Below, one piece after another: positions 1-6,500 of a DNA stretch of 39,325 nucleotides. Where the stretch lies: assembly GCF_016342405.1 (NCBI RefSeq), contig NZ_JAEINN010000020.1, positions 1 to 39,325 of the forward strand, in the 5' to 3' direction. The position numbers and the translations under genes were made by a program. Numbering within the stretch: position 1 is the stretch's first letter; every line of letters begins with the position of its first letter. The stretch is from Maridesulfovibrio ferrireducens (GTDB lineage Bacteria > Desulfobacterota > Desulfovibrionia > Desulfovibrionales > Desulfovibrionaceae). The notes under the pieces were generated by a model. That model worked only from the letters and a program-made list of their open reading frames with translations, searched no databases and was not told the origin of the DNA.

Positions 1-70
1 AGCAATAGAAAAGTTGGCGCAAGAGAGTTCTCAAGGATAAGGGCGCAGGAAGAAGCTTATTAAAAGAAAA

Positions 71-109
71 GCCCTCGGACTCATAACGAATCCGAGGGCA
101 TAATTTTTT
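71..109 (-). terminator. Intrinsic terminator, usable in both directions
   Basis: A perfect 9-bp stem (GCCCTCGGA at 71-79 pairing with TCCGAGGGC at 91-99) has an 11-base loop. On the minus strand it is followed by TTTTCTTTT, and on the plus strand by ATAATTTTTT. It lies just past the stop of the minus-strand gene at 123-377, so it probably ends the small phage-like gene cluster. It may also stop plus-strand transcription entering from the left. Confidence 0.75.
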
Positions 110-122
110 AGAAAGAATGAAG

Positions 123-377
123 CTACAGCAGTTTCACCAGTGCGGCGATGGATGCGGCTTGAACAACAAGGAGCCCAGCCATCCATTTGATAATATCGGC
201 TTTGACCCTTGATTCGCTTTCAAGAATATCTTTTCTTACAAGTTCAATATCATGCTTGGTTGCTAGTTCTTTTTTATATTCTGCGTCCTGCTTTTCAAAG
301 ACATGAGCAATAACCTCTGCGGCCTCTGCACCTAAAGCTTTTTCCAATTTTTTGGCATCATCAAATAGTAAAGTCAT
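123..377 (-). CDS. Small coiled-coil protein with C-terminal membrane helix (DUF1640-like)
   Basis: This 84-residue protein has a charged helical N-terminal two-thirds, including a segment of the form LATKHDIELVRKDI. It ends in a hydrophobic helix (about residues 65-84, GLLVVQAASIAALVKLL) that looks like a single membrane anchor. The pattern matches small coiled-coil proteins of the DUF1640 type, common in prophages and integrative elements; their function is unknown. The start is an ATG at 377 preceded by GAGAGG. It is the last gene before the terminator at 71-109 and follows the 431-727 gene by 53 bases. The family call comes from memory of the sequence pattern; the coiled coil and tail helix are directly visible. 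Confidence 0.7.
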   Translation of the reverse strand: MTLLFDDAKKLEKALGAEAAEVIAHVFEKQDAEYKKELATKHDIELVRKDILESESRVKADIIKWMAGLLVVQAASIAALVKLL

Positions 378-430
378 AACTACCTCTCAGTGAATTAATA
401 TCTCAGTTGGCTATTTTGTGTCAATGCGAG

Positions 431-727
431 TTAATTGGCTACCAGCCTTAAAACTGGAGCAGGTTTCTTCGGCTGATTAATAGCACTATCCAAGAGAATG
501 TTTGCGGCAACATATCTATCTTTATATGAATTTGTGAAACCATAAAGATCCCCTGAATCTGGCAACATTCTCCAAGCTGGCGCACAGCCTCCAGGTTCTA
601 TCATTTCAAACTTTTTTCTAGATATCTCTTTCAACTTATTGCAAAGCTTTATTCCCTGACTGGCAAGATCTTCAAGGCTGTCAAAAATTTCAAGTTCTTC
701 TGGTGTGAGATTGTAGATATTACGCAT
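431..727 (-). CDS. Small hypothetical protein of a phage-like cluster
   Basis: I do not recognise this 98-residue protein. Its N-terminal half is a charged helix (about residues 8-45) rich in Glu, Leu and Lys. The middle has GGCAPAWRMLPDSGDLYGF, and the C-terminus is Pro/Lys-containing. There is no signal peptide or membrane segment. The start ATG at 727 overlaps the stop of the preceding gene by 8 bases (ATGCGTAA) behind a GAGG ribosome site, so it is translationally coupled to the 720-944 gene. A cytoplasmic accessory protein of a phage or integrative element is likely from context only. Confidence 0.6.
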   Translation of the reverse strand: MRNIYNLTPEELEIFDSLEDLASQGIKLCNKLKEISRKKFEMIEPGGCAPAWRMLPDSGDLYGFTNSYKDRYVAANILLDSAINQPKKPAPVLRLVAN

Positions 728-944
728 TGCACACCTCTTCAGCCTTCCAGTTGTCTTCGTCCATTATCTCGACTGCATTTCTTATTTGTCTGCTCAAGAG
801 TTCGAGGATATTTGCATCGCCTTCTCTGTCGAGCGCTCTATAAGTCGCAGTCAGTAATTCCAAGCTTGAAACTGCGGCAAATATATCGATGACCGGATCG
901 CCGGAAGTGCTCTTTTCTGGATTGAGTTGTACTACATTATGCAT
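720..944 (-). CDS. Small hypothetical protein, coupled to antirepressor gene
   Basis: This is a 74-residue protein when started at the ATG at 944. That start has GGAGG six bases upstream and overlaps the antirepressor stop by 8 bases (ATGCATAA). A longer frame back to 992 would run inside the antirepressor coding sequence and has no better start signal. The body is mostly helical and acidic, with no recognised domain; the last residues are EEVCNA. It is coupled to both neighbours: the downstream gene begins with the same kind of 8-base overlap. No function can be assigned. A phage-type accessory role is inferred only from its position behind a BRO/KilAC gene. Confidence 0.6.
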   Translation of the reverse strand: MHNVVQLNPEKSTSGDPVIDIFAAVSSLELLTATYRALDREGDANILELLSRQIRNAVEIMDEDNWKAEEVCNA

Positions 945-1803
945 TGCAAGCCTCCTGAAAATCTCCAGAATTACTAAAGCTTGCCGCTGCAATACGTCTG
1001 GCCTTCATCTTATCGTGGAACTTCTTCACAAAGTATATCTGTCCTTTGCCCGTAACTTTCGTTGTCTTGGTGATATGAGTCCCGCTAGTGCCTACCCTTG
1101 TGCCTTCCTTAATGACGAACACACCGAGATTCATGCTCTTCTGTGTAGGCAGGTTGTAACTGCTTCCAGTTTTATGCAGATAGCCGTTATCTCTCAGCCA
1201 TGCGAAAAGGCGAGTTTGACCAACGTCATACTGAGTAGACTGTTTGATAAGTTTTGAAAGCTCTCCGACAAGGATTGTGGATTCCGCAACTTCGATAGTT
1301 TCAGCGAAAACAACCTTCGGGCGGTCTAAGGCGATTTGCTTTTCCGCTTCGGCTCTCTTGGCCTGTTCTTCCTTAAGATTGGTTGCAAGCTTGATAAGGG
1401 TATCAGGGTTCAAAAGAACCTCTTCGACCTTCTCAGGTGTGAGGTATGCGCCGTTTTTACGGATGGAAGGGAGAACTTCCGAAGTTACCCACTTTTTGAA
1501 TTTCTTCGCTTCGGGTTTACGGGAACGTAGGATTAGGGAGTATAGGCCGGATTCGTTGATGAGTTTTACAAGTCCGTTTCTGCTGTTACTTATATCCTGT
1601 TTAGTAGACAGGGTATGTTCATCATCATCTAAATAACGTGTTGAATTGGAAACATCCAGTTCAAGAACATCACATACATCTTTAGCAACAAACCATAGTT
1701 CGTCACCAATGTTCAGGGTTCTTATATCCTGATTGTTAAATGAAAATGCGACAACTGAATCGTTGTCAGAAGCGTGTGAATTGGCTATGTTCTGTTCAGC
1801 CAT
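937..1803 (-). CDS. Phage antirepressor, BRO-N and KilAC domains
   Basis: This 288-residue protein starts at an ATG preceded by CGGAGGTTATC. The N-terminal part (about residues 15-115) has BRO-N features: FNNQDIRTLNIGDELWFVAK, then an NESGLYSLILRSRKPEAKKF segment and the WVTSEVLPSIRKNGAY motif that closes the domain. After a charged linker, the C-terminal 110 residues match KilAC, including LIKQSTQYDVGQTRLFAWLR and NGYLHKTG. Proteins of this build are phage regulators that bind DNA and interfere with repression of lytic or excision functions. It heads a coupled set of small genes and lies downstream of a small ribbon-helix-helix gene, which fits the regulatory region of a prophage or mobile element. 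No frameshift is seen. Confidence 0.9.
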   Translation of the reverse strand: MAEQNIANSHASDNDSVVAFSFNNQDIRTLNIGDELWFVAKDVCDVLELDVSNSTRYLDDDEHTLSTKQDISNSRNGLVKLINESGLYSLILRSRKPEAKKFKKWVTSEVLPSIRKNGAYLTPEKVEEVLLNPDTLIKLATNLKEEQAKRAEAEKQIALDRPKVVFAETIEVAESTILVGELSKLIKQSTQYDVGQTRLFAWLRDNGYLHKTGSSYNLPTQKSMNLGVFVIKEGTRVGTSGTHITKTTKVTGKGQIYFVKKFHDKMKARRIAAASFSNSGDFQEACNA

Positions 1804-1877
1804 GATAACCTCCGAGTCAGGTTGTTAAGGTTAGGCTCGGTTGGGTGGTGGTACACCTTGCCGGGCCGTTTTTTTGT

Positions 1878-2039
1878 CTACTTTTCTTTCTTCTTTTCTT
1901 CTGCCTCTTTTATCCGTCTTTCCATTTCCTCCATGAAAATATCTTTGAAGGTTTTATCGTACTCAGCCAAATACATTTTGTATTTGCGGTGAGTGGACTC
2001 ATCCACCTTGATAGTGATTGCTTTTAATTTGTCTGCCAT
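1878..2039 (-). CDS. Small ribbon-helix-helix DNA-binding protein
   Basis: This 53-residue frame begins MADKLKAITIKVDESTHRKY and is strongly charged. One predicted beta-strand (KAITIKVD) is followed by two helices, the layout of Arc/CopG/ParG-type ribbon-helix-helix repressors. The C-terminus is a Lys/Glu-rich tail. No ribosome binding site precedes the ATG at 2039, but a TTGACA box lies 32-37 bases upstream, which would suit a leaderless or nearly leaderless message. It sits 74 bases upstream of the antirepressor gene on the same strand and next to the start of the divergent beta-propeller gene. It may regulate one or both. The fold is inferred from the sequence pattern only. Confidence 0.6.
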   Translation of the reverse strand: MADKLKAITIKVDESTHRKYKMYLAEYDKTFKDIFMEEMERRIKEAEEKKKEK

Positions 2040-2046
2040 AAATCTA

Positions 2047-2076
2047 TACGTACAAAAGTTTGGCAGATGCTGTCAA
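2047..2076 (-). promoter_or_regulatory. Candidate promoter for the ribbon-helix-helix gene
   Basis: On the minus strand a perfect TTGACA occupies 2076-2071. An 18-base spacer leads to TACGTA (2052-2047), a weak -10. Transcription would begin about position 2040, at the ATG itself, consistent with the missing ribosome site. The -10 is poor, so the call is tentative. Confidence 0.35.
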
Positions 2077-2202
2077 CACCAAATTTCACTTTTCATAATA
2101 TTTTATATTATCGCCATTGTTATTATGGATATATTTGTGTAGGTGGATTTGTTGGCTGGAGGATGTTTATTTTTATTATGCGCTAGCGGATGGAGTGTGA
2201 GT

Positions 2203-4692
2203 GTGTTTAGATTTTTGGCTATTGCTTTGCTATTCCTGCTGTCTTTTCCACTCTATGCAAGCTCCGCCGAATGGCGGACTGAGTATCCTCATCCGTGGGG
2301 AGTTCCTAACTTTGTAGATATCTGGGTGTCAGATACAGACACAGTTTATGCTGCATCGGCGACAGGGATGATCTTTTCTAATGCTGGTGGAAAATGGACA
2401 CAGATGCCTGTTCCAGAGAGTGTAGGCTTGAAATCTATCTGGGGCTTTTCTGATAATGATATTTATGCGGTAGCCGCCTATGCTACACTTCTTCACTATG
2501 ATGGAACTAAATGGGAAAAAACACAGATAAATGATTCTACAGATTGGCTGATTGATATATGGGGGAGCGACCCTGACAATTTATATATTACCGCTGGAGA
2601 TGCATACGATAATGGGAAAATATATCATCGCACAAAATATGGATGGGAATGTGTCTATTCTTCAAGATCCACTGACCTTTCCAGTCTTTGGGGAACATCA
2701 CCTAATAATATCTACGCAGTAGGAAGAGAGAGAAGAGGTGGGATTGCGCTCCATTATGATGGATATTCGTGGAACAAAATATACGCAAGCCCACTTGAAA
2801 GTTTCGCGAAAGTATGGGGTCTAGACTCGAAGAATGTATACATAGGGGGGACGTCCGGGTCACTACTCCATTTTAATGGAGAGACCTGGAGAAATATATT
2901 CTATGGCAAATCTGACCCAGGCCATTGCTTTGTCAAAGAAATAACAGGAAGTTCTCCAAATGACATAACCATAGTAAGGTATGCCTCGGTTTGGCACTAC
3001 AATGGTTTATCGTGGCAAGAGTATAGAAACTCCCCCACTCCTTATTCGTGTCTTTCAACGTTATCTACAGGAGAGTTAATCGCAGGAGGCTACTATAGCA
3101 TAATAGCCAAAGGTCAGTGGAACAACTGGAAGACTGTACTTTCTGGAACCTTACAGGGGTTTGATAGTGTGTGGGGTTCGTCTTCCGATGATGTTTATAT
3201 AACATCAGATGGCGGTAAAATTCGACACTACGATGGCAAGGGGTGGTCGACTCCTGAAGATGCACCTCAATACAACATTACAAGTGTATGGGGCAACTCT
3301 GCTACAGATGTTTATTTTTCAGAATGGAGTGGAGTCTCTCACTTCAATGGAGAGACTTGGGCACGGATTAAGATTGGTAAAGACCTAGCTTTAAGAGCAA
3401 TCAAAACTCACCCCTCCGGCAGCGCTTGGGTGTGCGGAGACAACGGGAAACTGTTTACGTTGAAAGATGGTATGTGGAGTGAAATTATAACGGCTGTAAA
3501 TAATGACTTGTTTGCTATATGGCCTGTAGACAAAGACACTGTTTTTGTTGTCGGCGACCACGGTACCATATTGAAAGTGGAGGGTACTGAATGCGTCAAA
3601 ATGAAGTCTAACGCAACAGGTCATTTAAGAGATGTATGGGGAACATCTGACAAAAATATGTATGCGACGGGGGGGTGGGACAAATTTTTTCATTACAATG
3701 GTACTAGCTGGAATAAAGTGTCGATCACTAAAGACTCTTTTTGGCCCATGGCTATATGGGGCTTCTCAGAAAACGACATATATGTTGCAGGGGTAGGTGG
3801 GGGACTCTCGGTGTATACGGATAGATATGCAGGCAGTTCTAGTTGGAAAATTTCACTAACAAAGCAAATTGGCCATTTCAACGGCAGTGACTGGACAATA
3901 AGCATGGCCGATCCAACAGGTAATTATCGGGCCATTTGGGGTACTTCCCCTACCAATCTATACGCCGTAGGTTTAGGCTCTATAATCTCTCACTACAGTA
4001 AAGAAACCAAATGTTCAGCCCCACCCAGTGCAAAACAACCCGGTCTAGCTAACGTTTCCACCACTAGCTCTATCGAACACGACTGGGATCAAGCTATTTT
4101 GAAAGATAAATATAAAGTTTCTGGCAACGTTGAGACAGTAACTAATGTACGCGAATTCACAGCCACCACGAACATGGCAAACCAAAACGCTATATTCACT
4201 TTCAGGGCAATGCAACTTGATGGTATAGTGGGAGACATGCAATTCCTCAAATTGAAAGAGGACGGCACAAACTTGCCGTACAAATATGATTCGCTCGGGG
4301 GTCTTAACTCCCCTGAAGGCTCGTGGTGGATTCAAGACACAAACAAAGTGGTGTTTGACTCATCCGATACGCTTTATCCCACTAAATCTTACGACATATA
4401 TTTTATGATTAAAGATAATGGCGACTATGACCTTAATCCGACTGATGGAGCTATCCATGATCCGGTTGCGCTAGTAAAGTCTTCGTCAACCGCAGTATCG
4501 GCTGCAAGCAAAGATTCTGTTGCAAGTGAAAAGCCCACTTCAGACAGTTCGTCTCCCGGTTGTATAATAGGTGGGACCACGAGTGAGTCAGACCTCACGC
4601 TGCCGACACTATTGCTGCTGTCGCTACTTATAATTGTTTTGCGTATGTTTGTACGGGCGGAAAGAATTAATCAACCAACACACAAGAAATAA
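2203..4692 (+). CDS. Exported beta-propeller protein with C-terminal cell-surface anchor
   Basis: With the GTG at 2203 (GGAG at 2192-2195 gives 7-base spacing) the protein is 829 residues and opens with a clean signal peptide (FRFLAIALLFLLSFPLYASS). An upstream GTG at 2143 is in frame but has no ribosome site. About 13 repeats of 40-50 residues follow, each with a core like SIWGSSPNNIYAVG and a second motif like LLHYDGTSW. This is the layout of a secreted beta-propeller. Residues about 630-760 resemble the choice-of-anchor U domain (VGDMQFLKLKEDG, YDIYFMIKDNGDYDLN). The tail has GCIIGG, then a hydrophobic helix and basic residues, like a JDVT-CTERM or related CTERM sorting signal. A surface-displayed binding protein is likely; its ligand is unknown. 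It is divergent from the phage-like genes. Confidence 0.8.
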   Translation: MFRFLAIALLFLLSFPLYASSAEWRTEYPHPWGVPNFVDIWVSDTDTVYAASATGMIFSNAGGKWTQMPVPESVGLKSIWGFSDNDIYAVAAYATLLHYDGTKWEKTQINDSTDWLIDIWGSDPDNLYITAGDAYDNGKIYHRTKYGWECVYSSRSTDLSSLWGTSPNNIYAVGRERRGGIALHYDGYSWNKIYASPLESFAKVWGLDSKNVYIGGTSGSLLHFNGETWRNIFYGKSDPGHCFVKEITGSSPNDITIVRYASVWHYNGLSWQEYRNSPTPYSCLSTLSTGELIAGGYYSIIAKGQWNNWKTVLSGTLQGFDSVWGSSSDDVYITSDGGKIRHYDGKGWSTPEDAPQYNITSVWGNSATDVYFSEWSGVSHFNGETWARIKIGKDLALRAIKTHPSGSAWVCGDNGKLFTLKDGMWSEIITAVNNDLFAIWPVDKDTVFVVGDHGTILKVEGTECVKMKSNATGHLRDVWGTSDKNMYATGGWDKFFHYNGTSWNKVSITKDSFWPMAIWGFSENDIYVAGVGGGLSVYTDRYAGSSSWKISLTKQIGHFNGSDWTISMADPTGNYRAIWGTSPTNLYAVGLGSIISHYSKETKCSAPPSAKQPGLANVSTTSSIEHDWDQAILKDKYKVSGNVETVTNVREFTATTNMANQNAIFTFRAMQLDGIVGDMQFLKLKEDGTNLPYKYDSLGGLNSPEGSWWIQDTNKVVFDSSDTLYPTKSYDIYFMIKDNGDYDLNPTDGAIHDPVALVKSSSTAVSAASKDSVASEKPTSDSSSPGCIIGGTTSESDLTLPTLLLLSLLIIVLRMFVRAERINQPTHKK

Positions 4693-4741
4693 ACAGAATA
4701 AAGGGGATTGATTTAGTAAAGAGATAAATATAATAAACGCA

Positions 4742-4802
4742 TTCGGTTTAAAAACCGAACCCCAAATAGAGCCCCTTTTTTCATTGTGAAGATTGGGGTT
4801 CG
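4742..4802. repeat. Two overlapping, mutually exclusive inverted repeats
   Basis: TTCGGTTT at 4742-4749 and AAACCGAA at 4752-4759 form a perfect 8-bp hairpin. CGAACCCCAA at 4756-4765 also pairs perfectly with TTGGGGTTCG at 4793-4802. The two stems share bases 4756-4759, so both cannot form at once. The site follows the beta-propeller gene by 50 bases. It could be a weak terminator or an element end; neither is proven. Confidence 0.6.
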
Positions 4803-4890
4803 CTTATTTTGTCAAGACGTCGTAATTAAAAAATCTTTATGTGAGAAGAGGCAGTAGGATTACCCTTTTGTATTACCACTTTGTATTACC

Positions 4891-4928
4891 AAGAAAAAAA
4901 GGTTTACGAAGATCACTTCGTAAACCTT
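4891..4928 (-). terminator. Terminator of the tRNA-Pro gene
   Basis: A perfect 13-bp stem (4899-4911 with 4916-4928, four-base loop ATCA) is followed on the minus strand by a run of seven T. It begins 9 bases past the encoded CCA of tRNA-Pro and must end that transcript. Confidence 0.85.
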
Positions 4929-4937
4929 TGATTTTAT

Positions 4938-5014
4938 TGGTCGGGATGGCGGGATTCGAACCCACGGTCTCTGCGTCCCGAACGCAGCGCTCTACCAAAC
5001 TGAGCCACATCCCG
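4938..5014 (-). tRNA. tRNA-Pro (anticodon CGG)
   Basis: The reverse complement folds into a full cloverleaf. The acceptor stem CGGGATG pairs with CATCCCG, the D stem is GCTC/GAGC, and the anticodon stem CTGCG/CGCAG holds loop TTCGGGA, so the anticodon is CGG. The T arm is GTGGG-TTCGAAT-CCCGC with one G-U pair. The discriminator is A and CCA is encoded at 4940-4938. The gene is intact. It borders the phage-like region, and tRNA genes are common integration targets, but no second copy of its 3' end is seen inside the window. Confidence 0.97.
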
Positions 5015-5027
5015 TTGTCTCGGAGGG

Positions 5028-5056
5028 TTTTAACGAATCGAGTGATTGGTTGGCAA
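5028..5056 (-). promoter_or_regulatory. Promoter of tRNA-Pro
   Basis: On the minus strand TTGCCA (5056-5051) and TTAAAA (5033-5028) are separated by exactly 17 bases. They lie just upstream of the tRNA 5' end at 5014, followed by a C-rich start region. Confidence 0.5.
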
Positions 5057-5380
5057 GAAAAAATATTTTAAAATTATAATTCCAAAATGTTGCGAATAAA
5101 TTTTTAATATTGTTGCAGAGAAACTCTCAATAACGTAGATTTACAATACTTTTGCATTTATTAACTTAGTAAACGGCCGACGTATGATTATTTGTTGTAA
5201 ACCTTGGGAGTTTGTTGGACAAAATATCTCATATGTGCGAAGTTTTATTCAAGATTAGGCTTTAAAATATTGTCATAATTTTATTTTTGAAATTATTAGT
5301 TGAAGTTTTATTTTCCATATATGCAGGATGTTAGCTGTTCGTTAGGAAAACTAACGCTTAGGTTAAAGGAGATTTTCTGA
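5057..5380. other. AT-rich intergenic region upstream of cheB
   Basis: No gene is seen here. The stretch is AT-rich and must hold the promoter of the chemotaxis operon, but I find no convincing sigma-70, sigma-54 or sigma-28 match. A hairpin, CGTTAG/CTAACG with loop GAAAA (5340-5356), lies 10 bases before the cheB ribosome site AAAGGAG (5366-5372). A second copy of GTTAG at 5330-5334 could pair with the same CTAAC, so the leader can take two folds. Confidence 0.5.
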
Positions 5381-6433
5381 GTGATAAATGTCGTAGTAAT
5401 TGATGATTCTGCTTTCATGCGTAAAGCCATCAGCACTATGCTGGAGAAAGATCCCGGCATAAAAGTTGTTGCTACCGCTCGCGATGGAGAGGAAGGCCTT
5501 ACGATGATCAGGAAGCACAATCCTGATGTCATTACTTTGGATATTGAAATGCCTAAGATGGATGGGCTGACAGCATTACGTCATATAATGATGGAGATGC
5601 CAAAGCCTGTTATTATGGTCAGTTCATTGACAACTGAAGGTGCAGAATCAACACTGAAGGCTATGGATCTCGGCGCTGTTGACTTTATCCCTAAGCAGCT
5701 TTCTAAAGTTTCGCTTGATATCGTTAAAATTGAAACAGATTTGATTTCTAAGGTTAAGAGCGTTGCAAGGCGCAGGATGCGTCCTGTTCCCAGAATGCGT
5801 CCCGCTTCAACTGTAGCCAGACGTCCGGCTGTCTCTCCGCGAGGTAATAGCGGAAGACCTAAGAGGGACGTTGTTATGATCGGTGTGTCTACGGGGGGGC
5901 CTCCAGCAGTTCAAAAAATTTTATCGTCGTTGCCCAAAGATTTTCCGGCTGGTATAGTTATCGCTCAGCATATGCCTAAAGCGTTTACCGGGCCGTTTGC
6001 CAATCGGCTTAACAGTGTAAGTCAACTGACTGTAAAAGAAGCGGAGACCGGAGACAGACTTGTGCCGGGATGTGTTTTTGTTGCTCCGGGTGGCTCTCAC
6101 TTGATAATTGATCAGAAAATAAGCAGAATTGAATTAATAGTCACATCTGAGCCTAGCGAATCTTTGTATAAACCTTCAGCAAATGTTCTGGCTACTTCTG
6201 TAGCAAACGCTGTAGGAAGACGGGCTTTAGGCGTTATTCTGACAGGTATGGGGAATGACGGTCGTGATGGTATTCGGGATCTGAAAAGTAAGGGAGGAAG
6301 GGCGATAGCCCAGAGTGATTCTTCCTGTGTCGTTTACGGCATGCCTAAGGCTATTGTTGATGATGGGCTTGCCGACGAAATTGTTGATATTGATGATATG
6401 GCTGAAGCTATTATCAATAATCTTTATTTGTAA
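5381..6433 (+). CDS. cheB: CheB chemotaxis response regulator, methylesterase/glutamine deamidase
   Basis: This 350-residue protein starts at GTG behind AAAGGAG. It is full length for CheB. The receiver domain (1-120) has the acidic pair D8-D9, phospho-acceptor D54 in LDIEMPKMDG, and K105. A basic Arg/Pro linker (about 128-160) leads to the methylesterase domain with catalytic S170 in GVSTGG, H197 in AQHMP and D293 in GMGNDG. It removes methyl groups from chemoreceptor glutamates and deamidates glutamines, activated by phosphate from CheA. It is the first gene of a seven-gene chemotaxis operon that also holds the matching methyltransferase cheR. Confidence 0.97.
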   Translation: MINVVVIDDSAFMRKAISTMLEKDPGIKVVATARDGEEGLTMIRKHNPDVITLDIEMPKMDGLTALRHIMMEMPKPVIMVSSLTTEGAESTLKAMDLGAVDFIPKQLSKVSLDIVKIETDLISKVKSVARRRMRPVPRMRPASTVARRPAVSPRGNSGRPKRDVVMIGVSTGGPPAVQKILSSLPKDFPAGIVIAQHMPKAFTGPFANRLNSVSQLTVKEAETGDRLVPGCVFVAPGGSHLIIDQKISRIELIVTSEPSESLYKPSANVLATSVANAVGRRALGVILTGMGNDGRDGIRDLKSKGGRAIAQSDSSCVVYGMPKAIVDDGLADEIVDIDDMAEAIINNLYL

Positions 6434-6500
6434 TTCGAAGAGTCGGAAGTCGTGCAACCGTAAGCTGCCTTGCGGCTTTCGAAAACATGAGGAATAGGCA

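Noticed and set aside
1-63. Possible C-terminal end of a plus-strand gene entering from the left
   Set aside because: Two frames are open into the window (stopping at 41 and 63) and nothing in so few codons lets me choose or name either.
937-1257. Plus-strand frames opposite the antirepressor
   Set aside because: The minus strand has a clear BRO/KilAC protein with a good ribosome site; the opposite frames have no domain or start signal.
4841-5071. Plus-strand open frame across the tRNA-Pro region
   Set aside because: It is the antisense of the tRNA gene and its terminator, has no ribosome site, and has no family resemblance.
5161-5200. Sigma-28-like element (GCCGACG) upstream of cheB
   Set aside because: The -10-like GCCGACG has no TAAA box at the needed distance, so it is not a credible flagellar-type promoter.
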